The notes beneath the pieces are model-generated. The model was not told the origin of the DNA. It saw nothing but the letters and a program-made list of their open reading frames with translations, and searched no databases. The position numbers were made by a program, and so were the translations under genes. This document shows, one piece after another, positions 40,278 to 49,409 of a stretch of 64,000 bases of DNA. The stretch comes from Macrococcoides animalis (lineage in GTDB: Bacteria; Bacillota; Bacilli; Staphylococcales; Staphylococcaceae). The DNA is taken from assembly GCF_047425875.1 (NCBI RefSeq), contig NZ_CP179727.1:1860001-1924000 (forward strand), read 5' to 3'. Within the stretch, counting starts at the first letter, position 1. Each line of letters starts with the position of its first letter.

Positions 40278-41915
40278 ATGAAGAAAAATTATGCATGGTT
40301 CTTAGCTTTAGTGTTAGTCATTTCAAGTGTATTAGCTGCATGTAGTGGTGGAGGAGCGGAGAAATCTAGTAAAAATGAACAAGTGTTAAACTTAGTTACT
40401 GCATCAGATATTCCTTCGATGAATTCAGCATTAGCTACTGATATGGTAAGTTTCCAAATGTATGAAAACGTAATGGAAGGTCTATATCGGTTAGATAAAG
40501 ATACAAAGCCAGTTCCAGCTTTAGCTGAAGGTGATCCAAAGGAGACAGATGATGGAAAAACATGGACAATAAAAATACGTAAAGATGCCAAATGGTCTAA
40601 TGGTGATGCAGTTACAGCGAATGACTTCGTATATGCTTGGAGAAATGTAGTGGATCCAAAAACAGCTTCAGAATATGCATTTATTATGTTTGATATTGAA
40701 AATGCCCAAGAAGTTAATAAAGGTAAAAAGAAACCTGAAGAACTAGGCGTTAAAGCAATTGATGATAATACTTTAGAAATAAAATTAAAAAATAATCAAC
40801 CTTATTTTAAAGGCTTACTTGCATTCGGTACATACATGCCTAAGAATGAAAAATTCGCTAAAAAACTAGGTGATAAATACGGATTAGATGTCAAATCAAC
40901 ATTATACAATGGTCCTTTTAAAATGAAAGAATGGAAAACAGAAGAAAGTGTTAAGCTTGTTAAGAACGATAAATATTGGGATAAAGATAATGTAAAACTT
41001 GATGAAATCAACTATAAAGTTGTTAAAGATGCACAAACTGGATTGAATTTATATGAAACAGGAAAAATTGATTCAGTGGGTGTATCAGCAGAAAACGTTG
41101 AGAAATATAAAAAGAACAAAGACTTCAAAACAGAATTATCTGCAGCACAGTCATTCTTTAAAGTTTCTTACAAAGGTAACCACAAAAAAGAATTAAGTAA
41201 TAAAAATTTAAGATTGGCAATCGCAAAATCAATTGATAAAGAAGCATATGTAAAAAATAATTTAAACAATGGCTCTGTTGCGACGGATCAATACACACCA
41301 AAAGATGTATATAAAGGACCAGATGGTAGTGACTTTTCTGAAATTGCTGGCGGAGACAATTTAAAATTAGATAAAGAAAGTGCGAAAAAAGATTGGGCAA
41401 AAGCGAAACAAGAATTAGGTATTAACGCTTTAGAAATTGAATTATTAACTGTAGATATTGATACTGCTAAAAAAGATGCAGAGTATTTTAAAGAACAACT
41501 AGAATCTAATTTAGATGGTTTAACAGTAAAAATTAAACAACAACCATTTAAACAAAAGTTAGATTTGGAAGCTAAAGGTCAATATGATCTTTCATATAGT
41601 AACTGGTTCCCAGATTACGCAGATCCAATGACATTCTTAGATTTATATTTATCTACTGAAACAAATACTGGCTACAAGAATCCAGCGTATGATAAGTTAA
41701 TTGAAGATGCTAAAGGACCGTTACTTAAAGATCCAGATGCACGATGGAAAGCTTTAGGGGAAGCAAGTACAATGCTTTTAGATGATGCAGCAGTAATCCC
41801 TGTAATTCAACGTGGTAACGCATTTATGGATAAAGACTATGTTAAAGACGTAATGGTAAATAGTTCAGGTATTAATAATTACAAAGCAGCATATATTGAA
41901 GGGAAAAATAATTAA
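40278..41915 (+). CDS. Oligopeptide ABC transporter substrate-binding lipoprotein (OppA-like)
   Basis: A 545-residue SBP family 5 lipoprotein. Signal peptide with lipobox LAAC (Cys21), so it is lipid-anchored outside the membrane. Family blocks are MYENVMEGLYRLDKDTKPVPALAEG (about 55-79), WTIKIRKDAKWSNGDAVTANDFVYAWRN (about 95-122), and a C-terminal LSYSNWFPDYADPMTFLDLY. It binds peptides for import. No oppB/C/D/F genes flank it, so it is an orphan binding protein that must share a permease encoded elsewhere, or act as a pheromone receptor. GGGGGAGA precedes ATG. Confidence 0.92.
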   Translation: MKKNYAWFLALVLVISSVLAACSGGGAEKSSKNEQVLNLVTASDIPSMNSALATDMVSFQMYENVMEGLYRLDKDTKPVPALAEGDPKETDDGKTWTIKIRKDAKWSNGDAVTANDFVYAWRNVVDPKTASEYAFIMFDIENAQEVNKGKKKPEELGVKAIDDNTLEIKLKNNQPYFKGLLAFGTYMPKNEKFAKKLGDKYGLDVKSTLYNGPFKMKEWKTEESVKLVKNDKYWDKDNVKLDEINYKVVKDAQTGLNLYETGKIDSVGVSAENVEKYKKNKDFKTELSAAQSFFKVSYKGNHKKELSNKNLRLAIAKSIDKEAYVKNNLNNGSVATDQYTPKDVYKGPDGSDFSEIAGGDNLKLDKESAKKDWAKAKQELGINALEIELLTVDIDTAKKDAEYFKEQLESNLDGLTVKIKQQPFKQKLDLEAKGQYDLSYSNWFPDYADPMTFLDLYLSTETNTGYKNPAYDKLIEDAKGPLLKDPDARWKALGEASTMLLDDAAVIPVIQRGNAFMDKDYVKDVMVNSSGINNYKAAYIEGKNN

Positions 41916-41918
41916 TAA

Positions 41919-41960
41919 AAAGACCTTGAGGTTATGAAATATACCTCAAGGTCTTTATTT
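41919..41960. terminator. Convergent terminator between the OppA-like and DUF6612-like genes
   Basis: AAAGACCTTGAGGT / ACCTCAAGGTCTTT, 14 bp, with a 10-base loop and T-rich tail. Confidence 0.9.
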
Positions 41961-41962
41961 TA

Positions 41963-42961
41963 TTATTGTGACTGCGGAGTAGATGTAGTCGTTGAATCTG
42001 ATTGACCATTAGGTTTAGGTGTAGGAGATTCATTTGATGTATCTTTATTCATTTTATCTTGCATTTCTTTTTGAACTTGCTCAATTGGTTTGGCTGACTT
42101 AGCACCATTTGGTACTGAAATTGCAGCGACTTTACCATATTTATCATAATTTGCTATAGTTTCTGTTGCAATCGTTTTATCTTTGATTGTCATATCAACT
42201 TTTGTTTCAGTTGTCTTCATCATATAGTCTTTATCAAAATTGATGACTGCTTCACCTTTAACGTCTTTAACTTGTTTTTCAACAGATGAGATTAATTCTT
42301 GTGAGCCTGTTTGTTCAGCAATCTTTTTATATTCATCTAAGTTTTTAAATTTCTTCGTTAAGCTGAAACCATCAGCAGTTTTTTTATATTCAGCATCTTT
42401 ATATCCATCAAGAGAGTTTAATGCTGTAGCGTAATCTAATTGTTCTAATTGCTTTTGAACCTGAGAGCCCATCGCTTTAGTTACATCCATAAAAGTCTTA
42501 CCGTCAGGTGACATAACTACTTTCTTGTCAAAAATATACATTTCCATCTTTTGACCCATAGTTTCTGTCATAATTTGAGTTGTCCCATTATCATCTACAT
42601 TCATATCCATATTGACAGTCGTATCATTGTTATCAGCTTTCATTGTCGTATCTAATTTCGCATGATAACTTTTAATATCCTTACCAGCATCTTTTGCTTT
42701 CTCGATTAATTCAACTGATTCTTTTACTTCGCCTTCACTTGATGTGTCAGTCGCTTCCTCAGTTTCTTCAGCTTTAGTATCTTTAGAAGCAGTTTCTTTA
42801 CTTTCAGTTGATTTAGTATCTTCATTCTTTTGGTCGTCTGTTGCTGATTTCGTTACTTCTGTCTTTGCTTTGTCTTCAGATTTATCTGCTGCTTCGTTTC
42901 CGCAGGCCGCAAAAATTAAAGTCGTACCGAGTAATGCGGATAATAAATGTTTTGATTTCAT
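41963..42961 (-). CDS. DUF6612-type lipoprotein
   Basis: A 332-residue lipoprotein. The signal peptide ends in lipobox FAAC (Cys20). A Lys/Glu/Thr/Ser-rich disordered linker (about 24-80) leads to a folded domain (about 85-300), which resembles LolA/LppX-like lipid- or ligand-binding folds (DUF6612 pattern: SYHAKLDTTMKADNN; IFDKKVVMSPDGKTFMD). The last 25 residues are Ser/Thr/Pro-rich. AAGGAGGAT precedes ATG. Its ribosome binding site can be masked by an inverted repeat upstream (see regulatory feature). Function unknown. Confidence 0.82.
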   Translation of the reverse strand: MKSKHLLSALLGTTLIFAACGNEAADKSEDKAKTEVTKSATDDQKNEDTKSTESKETASKDTKAEETEEATDTSSEGEVKESVELIEKAKDAGKDIKSYHAKLDTTMKADNNDTTVNMDMNVDDNGTTQIMTETMGQKMEMYIFDKKVVMSPDGKTFMDVTKAMGSQVQKQLEQLDYATALNSLDGYKDAEYKKTADGFSLTKKFKNLDEYKKIAEQTGSQELISSVEKQVKDVKGEAVINFDKDYMMKTTETKVDMTIKDKTIATETIANYDKYGKVAAISVPNGAKSAKPIEQVQKEMQDKMNKDTSNESPTPKPNGQSDSTTTSTPQSQ

Positions 42962-42967
42962 AAAAAA

Positions 42968-43037
42968 ATCCTCCTTAAGTGATTAGATAAATCATAGCAT
43001 AAAATAATGATTTATTAAAATGAGACCTAAGGAGGAT
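42968..43037 (-). promoter_or_regulatory. Inverted repeat able to sequester the lipoprotein ribosome binding site in opuC read-through RNA
   Basis: ATCCTCCTTA at 42968-42977 and TAAGGAGGAT at 43028-43037 are perfect 10-bp complements. In minus-strand RNA coming from opuCD, the upstream arm would pair with the lipoprotein Shine-Dalgarno. A likely own promoter (extended -10 TGCTATGAT, on the plus strand around 42991-42999) lies between the arms, so its own transcript would lack the masking arm. Confidence 0.5.
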
Positions 43038-43041
43038 ATTA

Positions 43042-43728
43042 TTAATGATCGATTGGATCTTGTGCTAAAACTTTCTTTCTTTTTAGTGGGTCTAAACGTC
43101 TTTCAATGATACCTAGAATGATATCTGCAAGTACAGCCATTATGGCTGTAGGTAAAGCGCCCGCTAATATAATAGAAGTTCCGCTTGTCGCATTCGTACC
43201 ACGGATGATGATGTCACCTAAACTTGGTGCACCAATAAATGAACCAATTGCAGTAACACCAATAGCGATAACAAGCGCGATACGGATACCGGCAATAATG
43301 ACTGATAAACTTAACGGTAATTCTACCATCGTAAGTAATTGACGTTTTGTCATCCCCATCCCTTTACCAGCATCTATTAAATGCGTGTCGACGGAACGAA
43401 TACCAGTGTACGTATTCTTGATGATAGGTAGTAATGAATATAGGAATACGGTCGTTATAACCGTGGTCTTACCTAAGCCAAGGACTAACATAAGCAAAGC
43501 AAGTAGGGCAATAGCAGGAACAGTTTGAATGATATTAGCAATAGCAATAACTGGTCCGACTAACTTTTTGTGACGTGCAATCCAAATACCGATTGGAATA
43601 CCAACTAGTGCCCCAAGTAATACGCCGTAAATACTAATTAAGAAATGCTCTAAGAAAAGTTGAAACACATAACCGGCATTATCTTGGAAGTATTGGATGA
43701 ATTGTTCGAATGTATTCAATTTCTCCAT
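43042..43728 (-). CDS. opuCD: Osmoprotectant ABC transporter permease OpuCD
   Basis: A 228-residue BPD-transport inner-membrane permease with six helices. The EAA-type loop is DAGKGMGMTKRQLLTMVELPLSLSVIIAGIRI (about 125-155). It pairs with OpuCB in importing glycine betaine, carnitine or choline. ATG 43728 has GGAGG six bases upstream and overlapping the opuCC stop; the longer frame from TTG is rejected. Last gene of opuCA-CB-CC-CD. No clear terminator follows. Confidence 0.92.
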   Translation of the reverse strand: MEKLNTFEQFIQYFQDNAGYVFQLFLEHFLISIYGVLLGALVGIPIGIWIARHKKLVGPVIAIANIIQTVPAIALLALLMLVLGLGKTTVITTVFLYSLLPIIKNTYTGIRSVDTHLIDAGKGMGMTKRQLLTMVELPLSLSVIIAGIRIALVIAIGVTAIGSFIGAPSLGDIIIRGTNATSGTSIILAGALPTAIMAVLADIILGIIERRLDPLKRKKVLAQDPIDH

Positions 43729-43729
43729 A

Positions 43730-44647
43730 TTACTTACCTCCTTCAAAATAGTTATGTTTTTTCAAGTATTCTTCAGCAACAACAGCGGGCTCTTTTAAAT
43801 TATTATCCACTTCATAGTTGAGCTTTTGCATCTCTTCTGTTGAGATTTTGTTTGTCATAGAATCTAATATCGTTTTAATCTTTGGATTCTTCTTGAGTAA
43901 TGCGTTACTAGCGACTGCATTAGCATCATATGGAGGGAAGAAGTGTAAATCGTCTTCTAAAATTTGTAGATCATAACTTTGAATACGCCCATCCGTAGTG
44001 TAACCTAATACAATATCCATTTTATTTGCATTGACTGCTTCATATACTAATCCAATTTGCATAGGCTTTGTGTCTTGGAAATCAAAACCGTATTTCTTTT
44101 TAAAACCTTCATATCCATCTCCTTTACGTTTCATCCAAGATGAATCAACTCCGGCTTTAAGTTTTGATGCAACTTTCTTTAAATCACTTACTTTTTTTAG
44201 GTTATACTTTTTAGCAGTTTCTTTAGTCACCATAAATGCATAGGTATTTTCAAATCCATATGACGGGAAGTAATGTTGATTGAAATCTTTTTCAAATGCC
44301 TTGGTCACAACTTCACGCGCTTTTTTTGGGTCAGTAATTGGATCTTTGCCTAATGCTCCTGTTAAGTCGGTACCTGTATAGCGTCCAGCTGAAACATTTG
44401 CATCACCACGTACCATGGCTTGGTGCACAACAGTACCAGAACCAAGGTTATTAATGATTTCTACAGGTAACTCTGTATTCTTTTCCACAAGTATCTTTAT
44501 CATATGCGCTAATATTTGATTCTCGGTAGTGTAAACTGACGCAATTTTAACTTTGTCCGTTTCATTTTTATTAGAACAAGCTGTTAATGTCGATATTAAT
44601 AACAAAAGTACAGCAATTGGAATAAACATTTTGTATATTTTTATCAT
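43730..44647 (-). CDS. opuCC: Osmoprotectant ABC transporter substrate-binding lipoprotein OpuCC
   Basis: A 305-residue OpuAC-type lipoprotein with lipobox LTAC (about residues 21-24). The ligand-binding domain spans about 30-300, with VDSSWMKRKGDGYEGFKKKYG (about 164-184) and the aromatic, YTTDGRI-type ligand region (about 225). It captures quaternary amines at the outer face. It starts one base after the opuCB stop, so they are coupled. Confidence 0.92.
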   Translation of the reverse strand: MIKIYKMFIPIAVLLLLISTLTACSNKNETDKVKIASVYTTENQILAHMIKILVEKNTELPVEIINNLGSGTVVHQAMVRGDANVSAGRYTGTDLTGALGKDPITDPKKAREVVTKAFEKDFNQHYFPSYGFENTYAFMVTKETAKKYNLKKVSDLKKVASKLKAGVDSSWMKRKGDGYEGFKKKYGFDFQDTKPMQIGLVYEAVNANKMDIVLGYTTDGRIQSYDLQILEDDLHFFPPYDANAVASNALLKKNPKIKTILDSMTNKISTEEMQKLNYEVDNNLKEPAVVAEEYLKKHNYFEGGK

Positions 44648-44648
44648 A

Positions 44649-45293
44649 TTATAAATCCCCCTTCGTAACTTTTAAACCTTTAGGGGTTGTATAATTTTCT
44701 ATAACCGAAAGTATTAAATCTGTAACCAAAGCTAATATTGTTACAAGTACAGCACCAGCAATAATTAATTTAGGTTGAAATAAATTTAAACCATTAAATA
44801 TGAAATCTCCTAGTCCACCGGCACCAATATAAGATGCAAGTGTCGCCCAACTGATAGCATAAACAGCTGATAATCTTATACCACTCATAATAACAGGAAC
44901 GGCAAGCGGTAATTCAACCATTCGTAAGATTTGATTAGATGTCATCCCCATCGCACGTCCTGCTTCTTTCGCATCCTTCTTAACAGATTGTATCCCTAAA
45001 TACGTATTATTTAAGATAGGGAGTAATACGTATAGGAATAACGCGATAACAGCAGGTAGCGTCCCAATACCAAAGAACGGAATCATCATTGCTAAGATTG
45101 CGAGGGATGGTACTGTTTGTAGAACACTGGTAATAGAAAGTACTACTTTTGCAAGTTTGTCTGATTTTGTAAGGAGTATCCCTAAAGGTACTGCAACAAG
45201 AACTGCTGCGAGTAAACTCAGTAATGAAATTGAGATGTGTTCTAGTGTTTTCGTTAAGAGTTCGGCTTGATTTTCTTTTAAGAATTCAATCAT
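44649..45293 (-). CDS. opuCB: Osmoprotectant ABC transporter permease OpuCB
   Basis: A 214-residue permease paralogous to OpuCD, with the EAA-type loop EAGRAMGMTSNQILRMVELPLAVPVIMSGIRL (about 125-155) and six helices. GAGGAGGCA lies in the opuCA 3' end, giving translational coupling. It forms the membrane channel with OpuCD. Confidence 0.92.
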   Translation of the reverse strand: MIEFLKENQAELLTKTLEHISISLLSLLAAVLVAVPLGILLTKSDKLAKVVLSITSVLQTVPSLAILAMMIPFFGIGTLPAVIALFLYVLLPILNNTYLGIQSVKKDAKEAGRAMGMTSNQILRMVELPLAVPVIMSGIRLSAVYAISWATLASYIGAGGLGDFIFNGLNLFQPKLIIAGAVLVTILALVTDLILSVIENYTTPKGLKVTKGDL

Positions 45294-45295
45294 TT

Positions 45296-46426
45296 TTATG
45301 CCTCCTCTTCCTCGTCACCCCAGATTGTGTCATACACAATATCAACTAAGTTGGCACGTGTAATAACGCCAAGTAATTTATCTTGTTTATCTAAAACGGG
45401 GATAACACGAATATTACGTTTTAATATTGTACGCACAGTATCTTGTAAGAACACGCCAGAACGAACATAGTAAACTTTATGATTCATAATACGTGATAGA
45501 CTTAAATGTTTCTTATGTGCTTCGGATAAGTCCTCAATGTCAACGTATCCGACAAGCATATTTTGATCATCTACAACAAAAAGAGTATCTACTCGAGATT
45601 TTCTCATCAAGTTAATCGCTTCACCAATAGATTTTTCTGGTGTAATAGAGATCGGTTTATGCATTGCCTGGTCAACCGTCTTAATATTAGGTGTTGTTTG
45701 AATTAATCTATTTTCTCCAATGAAATCTTTAACGAAATCGTTAGCTGGATTACGTAGAATATTATTTGGCGTGTCAATTTGAATCACTTCACCGTGACTC
45801 ATTATGACGATTCTATCTGCTAGCTTTATTGCCTCATCCATATCGTGCGTAACCATGATAAATGTTTTATTGAATTTAACTTGCAGTTCTTTTACTAAAT
45901 CTTGTAACGTGTCTCGCGTAATGGGATCAAGCGCGCCGAACGGTTCGTCCATTAGAATGATTTCTTGATCAGCTGCTAGTGCACGAATAACACCTATACG
46001 TTGTTGTTGTCCACCAGAGAGTTGAGAAGGGTACATGTCTAAGTATGATACAGGTAAGTCGACGAGCTGAATGAGTTCTTCAGCTTTTTTATTTTTATCT
46101 TCTTCTGACCATTTTAATAATTTGGGTACGAGGGTAATATTATCTCGAATGGTCATATGTGGTAGTAACCCAATTTGTTGTATCACATAACCGATACTAC
46201 GTCGCAGTTGTACAGGGTTCATATCTTTAATATTTTTACCGTTAAGTACAATCGAGCCACTCGTTGGATCAATCATGCGATTAATCATTCTCATCGCTGT
46301 TGTTTTACCAGAACCTGAGGTCCCAATGAATGCGATAAATTCACCTTTCTCAATCTTCATATCAAGACTGTCTACTGCTTTTTTTCCGCCTCGATATACT
46401 TTCGAGACATTGTTAAGTTCTAACAT
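45296..46426 (-). CDS. opuCA: Osmoprotectant ABC transporter ATPase OpuCA
   Basis: A 376-residue ATPase with Walker A GTSGSGKT (about 35-42), signature LSGGQQQRIG (about 134-143), and Walker B IILMDEPFGALDP. Two CBS domains follow (about 255-370, e.g. MRKSRVDTLFVVDDQNMLVGYVD), the usual ionic-strength or c-di-AMP sensor of this family. GAGGTGG lies four bases before ATG. First gene of the operon; an 11-bp dyad lies in front of it. Confidence 0.94.
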   Translation of the reverse strand: MLELNNVSKVYRGGKKAVDSLDMKIEKGEFIAFIGTSGSGKTTAMRMINRMIDPTSGSIVLNGKNIKDMNPVQLRRSIGYVIQQIGLLPHMTIRDNITLVPKLLKWSEEDKNKKAEELIQLVDLPVSYLDMYPSQLSGGQQQRIGVIRALAADQEIILMDEPFGALDPITRDTLQDLVKELQVKFNKTFIMVTHDMDEAIKLADRIVIMSHGEVIQIDTPNNILRNPANDFVKDFIGENRLIQTTPNIKTVDQAMHKPISITPEKSIGEAINLMRKSRVDTLFVVDDQNMLVGYVDIEDLSEAHKKHLSLSRIMNHKVYYVRSGVFLQDTVRTILKRNIRVIPVLDKQDKLLGVITRANLVDIVYDTIWGDEEEEA

Positions 46427-46456
46427 TTTGCCACCTCTAATTGTTGTATTTTACAA

Positions 46457-46487
46457 GGGAATTTATATTAATGCACTATAAATTCCC
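46457..46487. promoter_or_regulatory. Palindromic candidate operator of the opuC operon
   Basis: Perfect 11-bp arms GGGAATTTATA / TATAAATTCCC around a 9-bp spacer, 31 bp before opuCA, between two divergent genes. It could bind an OpuCR/GbsR-like repressor. As RNA it could form a leader hairpin. Confidence 0.55.
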
Positions 46488-46547
46488 GCGCTTTAAGTTT
46501 CTTTACCCTATTTTTTGATAATATATATACAAAGGGAGGAACTTTTT

Positions 46548-48008
46548 ATGAAAATCGCTATTATTGGGACAGGTGTTGCAGGTGTCAACGTAATGAAATA
46601 CTTGTCTAAGCATAAGAATATTAATGCAGAAGTAATTTGTTTTGATGATCAGAAATATTTAGGAAACGGTCGTGCGTTTCAATATGATGATCCAGATTTA
46701 TTAATGAACTATCCCGGTAATTTAATTAGTATGAAACCGAATAAGCCGGATGACTTTGTAAAGTGGATTGAGAAAAATCAGCACGATATTCAATTACAAG
46801 TTCATCAGGAAGAAACTAAAAATAAATCAGGTAATCAATACTATTCTCGTCAACTATTTGGCAAGTATATGTCGGACCACTTCGATAAATATGCAAAGAA
46901 AAAGAACGTAACAATTGTCAGTAACCATGTGAGAAATATTGAGAGAGTGAATTATGGTTACCGTATATTAACGCAAGATGAAGTATTTGAAGTTGATGTT
47001 GTATTCTTATCACCGGGTCAGTTTGGTCCTATGGATCCATATAAATTACAAGACATTCCGAATTACTTTAAATGGCCATATCCACTAAATCGTATTCAAA
47101 TTGATGCGAATAAGGATTATGCAGTGATAGGTACAGGCTTATCTGCGGTAGATATTGTACGTTATATGACGCCGGAACTTAATACAAAGTTGTATTTAAC
47201 AAGTCGTGACGGTAAAGTGCAATCTGTTCGTGGTGAAATGTTTGATATTCAATTTAAATATATTACTCAAACTAAACTAGAGAAAATAAAAAATAAAAAT
47301 AATGGCTTCTTACCTCTAAAAGACCTTCTCAATATATTCAATAAAGAAGTGGAACACCATGGTATTAACACTCAAAAATTATTTAATTTAAGCAGGTTAA
47401 ATCCACTAAAAGCGATGCAGTTTGATTTAGCAAATCCTAAAGAAGTGGGTTATTTACAATCATTTATATTAGAATTAACAAGAACAGCACCGTTTATTTG
47501 GCCATTTATGACGCGTGATGATAAAGCAACATATATCGAGTCATATGCAGATATAATTTCTGCATATTCAAATCCAATGCCAGAAGAAACCGCGATGGAA
47601 ATCATTACAGGTATTCAAAATAATAAGATAGAAATTTTAAGTGACATTGAAAAAATCGAATATAAATATAATAAGTTTAGAATTCATATGAAGCATCAAG
47701 AGATTCGTGTGCACTATGTAATTAATGCGACGGGTCCGGCTAAACATTTTGAAGATGCGATTGAGTCAAATCCATTAATAAAAAACTTAGTTAATCAAGA
47801 TTTATTAATCGCACATCCTGATGGTGGATTCTATGTGACACCTATCTATAACGAAGTGATTAGTGCAACAGGTAAGTTAAATCATTTCTACTTGTTAGGA
47901 CAAAAATCTGGTGGGGTCAACTACTTAAATAATGGAATCGTTGAACTGACGGAAGAAGCAAAACGTGTTGTTGCTTACTTTGTTGAAACGCTAGATACAA
48001 AACAATGA
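46548..48008 (+). CDS. FAD/NAD(P)-binding protein (YdhS-like)
   Basis: A 486-residue protein of the FAD/NAD(P)-binding (HI0933-like/YdhS) group. N-terminal FAD motif AIIGTGVAGVNVMKYL (about 3-18), a second dinucleotide motif YAVIGTGLSAVDIVRYM (about 186-202), and C-terminal VINATGPAKHFED. ATG 46548 with GGGAGG about nine bases upstream is preferred over the earlier frame start. It is divergent from opuC. No substrate is known for close relatives. Confidence 0.85.
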   Translation: MKIAIIGTGVAGVNVMKYLSKHKNINAEVICFDDQKYLGNGRAFQYDDPDLLMNYPGNLISMKPNKPDDFVKWIEKNQHDIQLQVHQEETKNKSGNQYYSRQLFGKYMSDHFDKYAKKKNVTIVSNHVRNIERVNYGYRILTQDEVFEVDVVFLSPGQFGPMDPYKLQDIPNYFKWPYPLNRIQIDANKDYAVIGTGLSAVDIVRYMTPELNTKLYLTSRDGKVQSVRGEMFDIQFKYITQTKLEKIKNKNNGFLPLKDLLNIFNKEVEHHGINTQKLFNLSRLNPLKAMQFDLANPKEVGYLQSFILELTRTAPFIWPFMTRDDKATYIESYADIISAYSNPMPEETAMEIITGIQNNKIEILSDIEKIEYKYNKFRIHMKHQEIRVHYVINATGPAKHFEDAIESNPLIKNLVNQDLLIAHPDGGFYVTPIYNEVISATGKLNHFYLLGQKSGGVNYLNNGIVELTEEAKRVVAYFVETLDTKQ

Positions 48009-48025
48009 TTAAATATTAATTACAG

Positions 48026-48054
48026 TTGATAATTTAATTTAAGTTCGTTATGAT
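48026..48054 (+). promoter_or_regulatory. Promoter of the riboflavin operon
   Basis: TTGATA (48026-48031), 17 bp, TATGAT (48049-48054), 33 bp upstream of the FMN riboswitch. Confidence 0.78.
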
Positions 48055-48086
48055 GAAGATGTCTTAATTGACGTACAAGTTCATAA

Positions 48087-48211
48087 TATTCTTTCGGGGC
48101 AGGGTGAAATTCCTAACCGGCGGTGATAGTCCGTGAGCTGACAATGCAAATTGGATGCTGATTCTGTGAAACTCAGAAACCGACAGTATAGTCTGGATGG
48201 GAGAAAGAATA
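48087..48211 (+). promoter_or_regulatory. FMN riboswitch (RFN element)
   Basis: The conserved blocks are all present in order: TTTCGGGGCAGGGTGAAATT, CCGGCGGTGATAGTC, CGTGAGC, AACCGACAGT, GTCTGGATGGGAGAAAGAAT. The closing stem ATTCTTTC / GAAAGAAT is perfect. With the terminator 100 nt downstream, FMN would stop transcription of ribD-E-BA-H. Confidence 0.96.
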
Positions 48212-48310
48212 AGATACCATTATTTGATGGTTTATTTGTTGATGTCTATTATATAGATTTATCAGCATGTATCATTAATTTGGTCTTATTTGTCGAACCT
48301 AAAAATACGT

Positions 48311-48343
48311 ATCGCCCTGGTTTTTTACCAGGGCGATTTTTTT
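48311..48343 (+). terminator. Regulated terminator of the FMN riboswitch
   Basis: ATCGCCCTGGT / ACCAGGGCGAT, 11 bp, TTTTT loop, then T6, just before ribD. The span 48212-48310 is the expression platform with no gene of its own. Confidence 0.93.
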
Positions 48344-48359
48344 ATAGGAGATGAATAAA

Positions 48360-49409
48360 TTGTATATGAACAAAGCATTTGAACTCGTTAAATGGACAGA
48401 TGGACAAACTGGGAGCAATCCCGCGGTAGGTTGTATCGTAGTAAAAGATAATAAGATTGTTGGTATCGGTGCACACTTAATTGAAGGTGAAGGTCATGCT
48501 GAAGTAAATGCGCTGAATATGGCAGGAGAGCATGCATTCGGAGCTACAATTTATTGTACGCTTGAACCGTGTAGTCATCATGGTAAGACACCTCCCTGTA
48601 CAGAAAGAATAGTGAATAGTGGTGTAAAGCATGTCGTATTTGCGGTTAGAGATGAGTCACTGAATTCTGGTTTTGATTATATGAAATCTCAAGGTATTAA
48701 GATTGAACAACAATATATGAGTGAGATTTATGATTACTATCAACCATTCTTTAAAGCAAAGATGAGAAAGATGCCTTATACGATATTAAAAATGGGTGTC
48801 ACGTTAGATGGTAAAACAGCAGATGATCAAAATGTGAGTCAGTGGATTACAAATGCTGAATCTAGAAATCATGCACATCTTATACGATATACTTGTGACG
48901 CTATTCTTATTGGTTACAGTACTTATAAAAGTGATCAACCGACACTCGATAGCAGAAAATATAAAGATAAATGGATTCGAAAAGTTATCATTTCAAATGG
49001 AAAATATGAATTGAATGAAAGTGATGACAATGAATATGATAAATCAAGAATCATCATTGTCACAAATACTGAACAATTCATTGAAGACGTAACTGTTATC
49101 GTATTACCAGAACTCAGTCCAAAAGCGATTTTAGAAGCATTATATTTACATAAAATAAAGCGGTTAATTATAGAAGGCGGCATGCAAACGATTCGTTTGT
49201 TTGCAAGTGCTAAACTTTACGATGAAATACACCAATACATTGCCCCGAAACTATTAGGTGGATCCTCAAAGCATCAGTTTCTTACAACTAATCAACCTTC
49301 CCAAATGTCAGAAATGACGGACCTCACACTTGTAACTGTTAAGACTTTCAATCAAGATGTACTGCTTGTTTATAGAAAGGATGATGTAGATGTTTACTGG
49401 CATCATTGA
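48360..49409 (+). CDS. ribD: Bifunctional riboflavin deaminase/reductase RibD
   Basis: About 349 residues. The N-terminal deaminase has the zinc motif HAEVNAL (His-Ala-Glu) and PCSHHGKTPPCTERI (PCxxxGxxPPC). The C-terminal reductase domain starts near residue 145 (PYTILKMGVTLDGKTA) with LIIEGGMQTIRLF. It does steps two and three of riboflavin synthesis. AGGAG is nine bases before TTG 48360; ATG 48351 abuts it and ATG 48366 is rather far. Homologues slightly favour the upstream residues, so the exact start is uncertain. Overlaps ribE by 20 bases. Confidence 0.93.
   Translation: MYMNKAFELVKWTDGQTGSNPAVGCIVVKDNKIVGIGAHLIEGEGHAEVNALNMAGEHAFGATIYCTLEPCSHHGKTPPCTERIVNSGVKHVVFAVRDESLNSGFDYMKSQGIKIEQQYMSEIYDYYQPFFKAKMRKMPYTILKMGVTLDGKTADDQNVSQWITNAESRNHAHLIRYTCDAILIGYSTYKSDQPTLDSRKYKDKWIRKVIISNGKYELNESDDNEYDKSRIIIVTNTEQFIEDVTVIVLPELSPKAILEALYLHKIKRLIIEGGMQTIRLFASAKLYDEIHQYIAPKLLGGSSKHQFLTTNQPSQMSEMTDLTLVTVKTFNQDVLLVYRKDDVDVYWHH

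Noticed and set aside
43106..43342. Plus-strand frame opposite opuCD
   Set aside because: Antisense shadow of a conserved permease with no ribosome binding site.
46426..46520. SigmaB promoter for opuC
   Set aside because: GGGAAT could serve as -10 on the minus strand, but no GTTTAA-like -35 lies 12-15 bp upstream.
48151..48354. 67-codon open frame over the riboflavin leader
   Set aside because: It lies across the FMN riboswitch and terminator; the sequence is constrained as RNA and there is no ribosome binding site.
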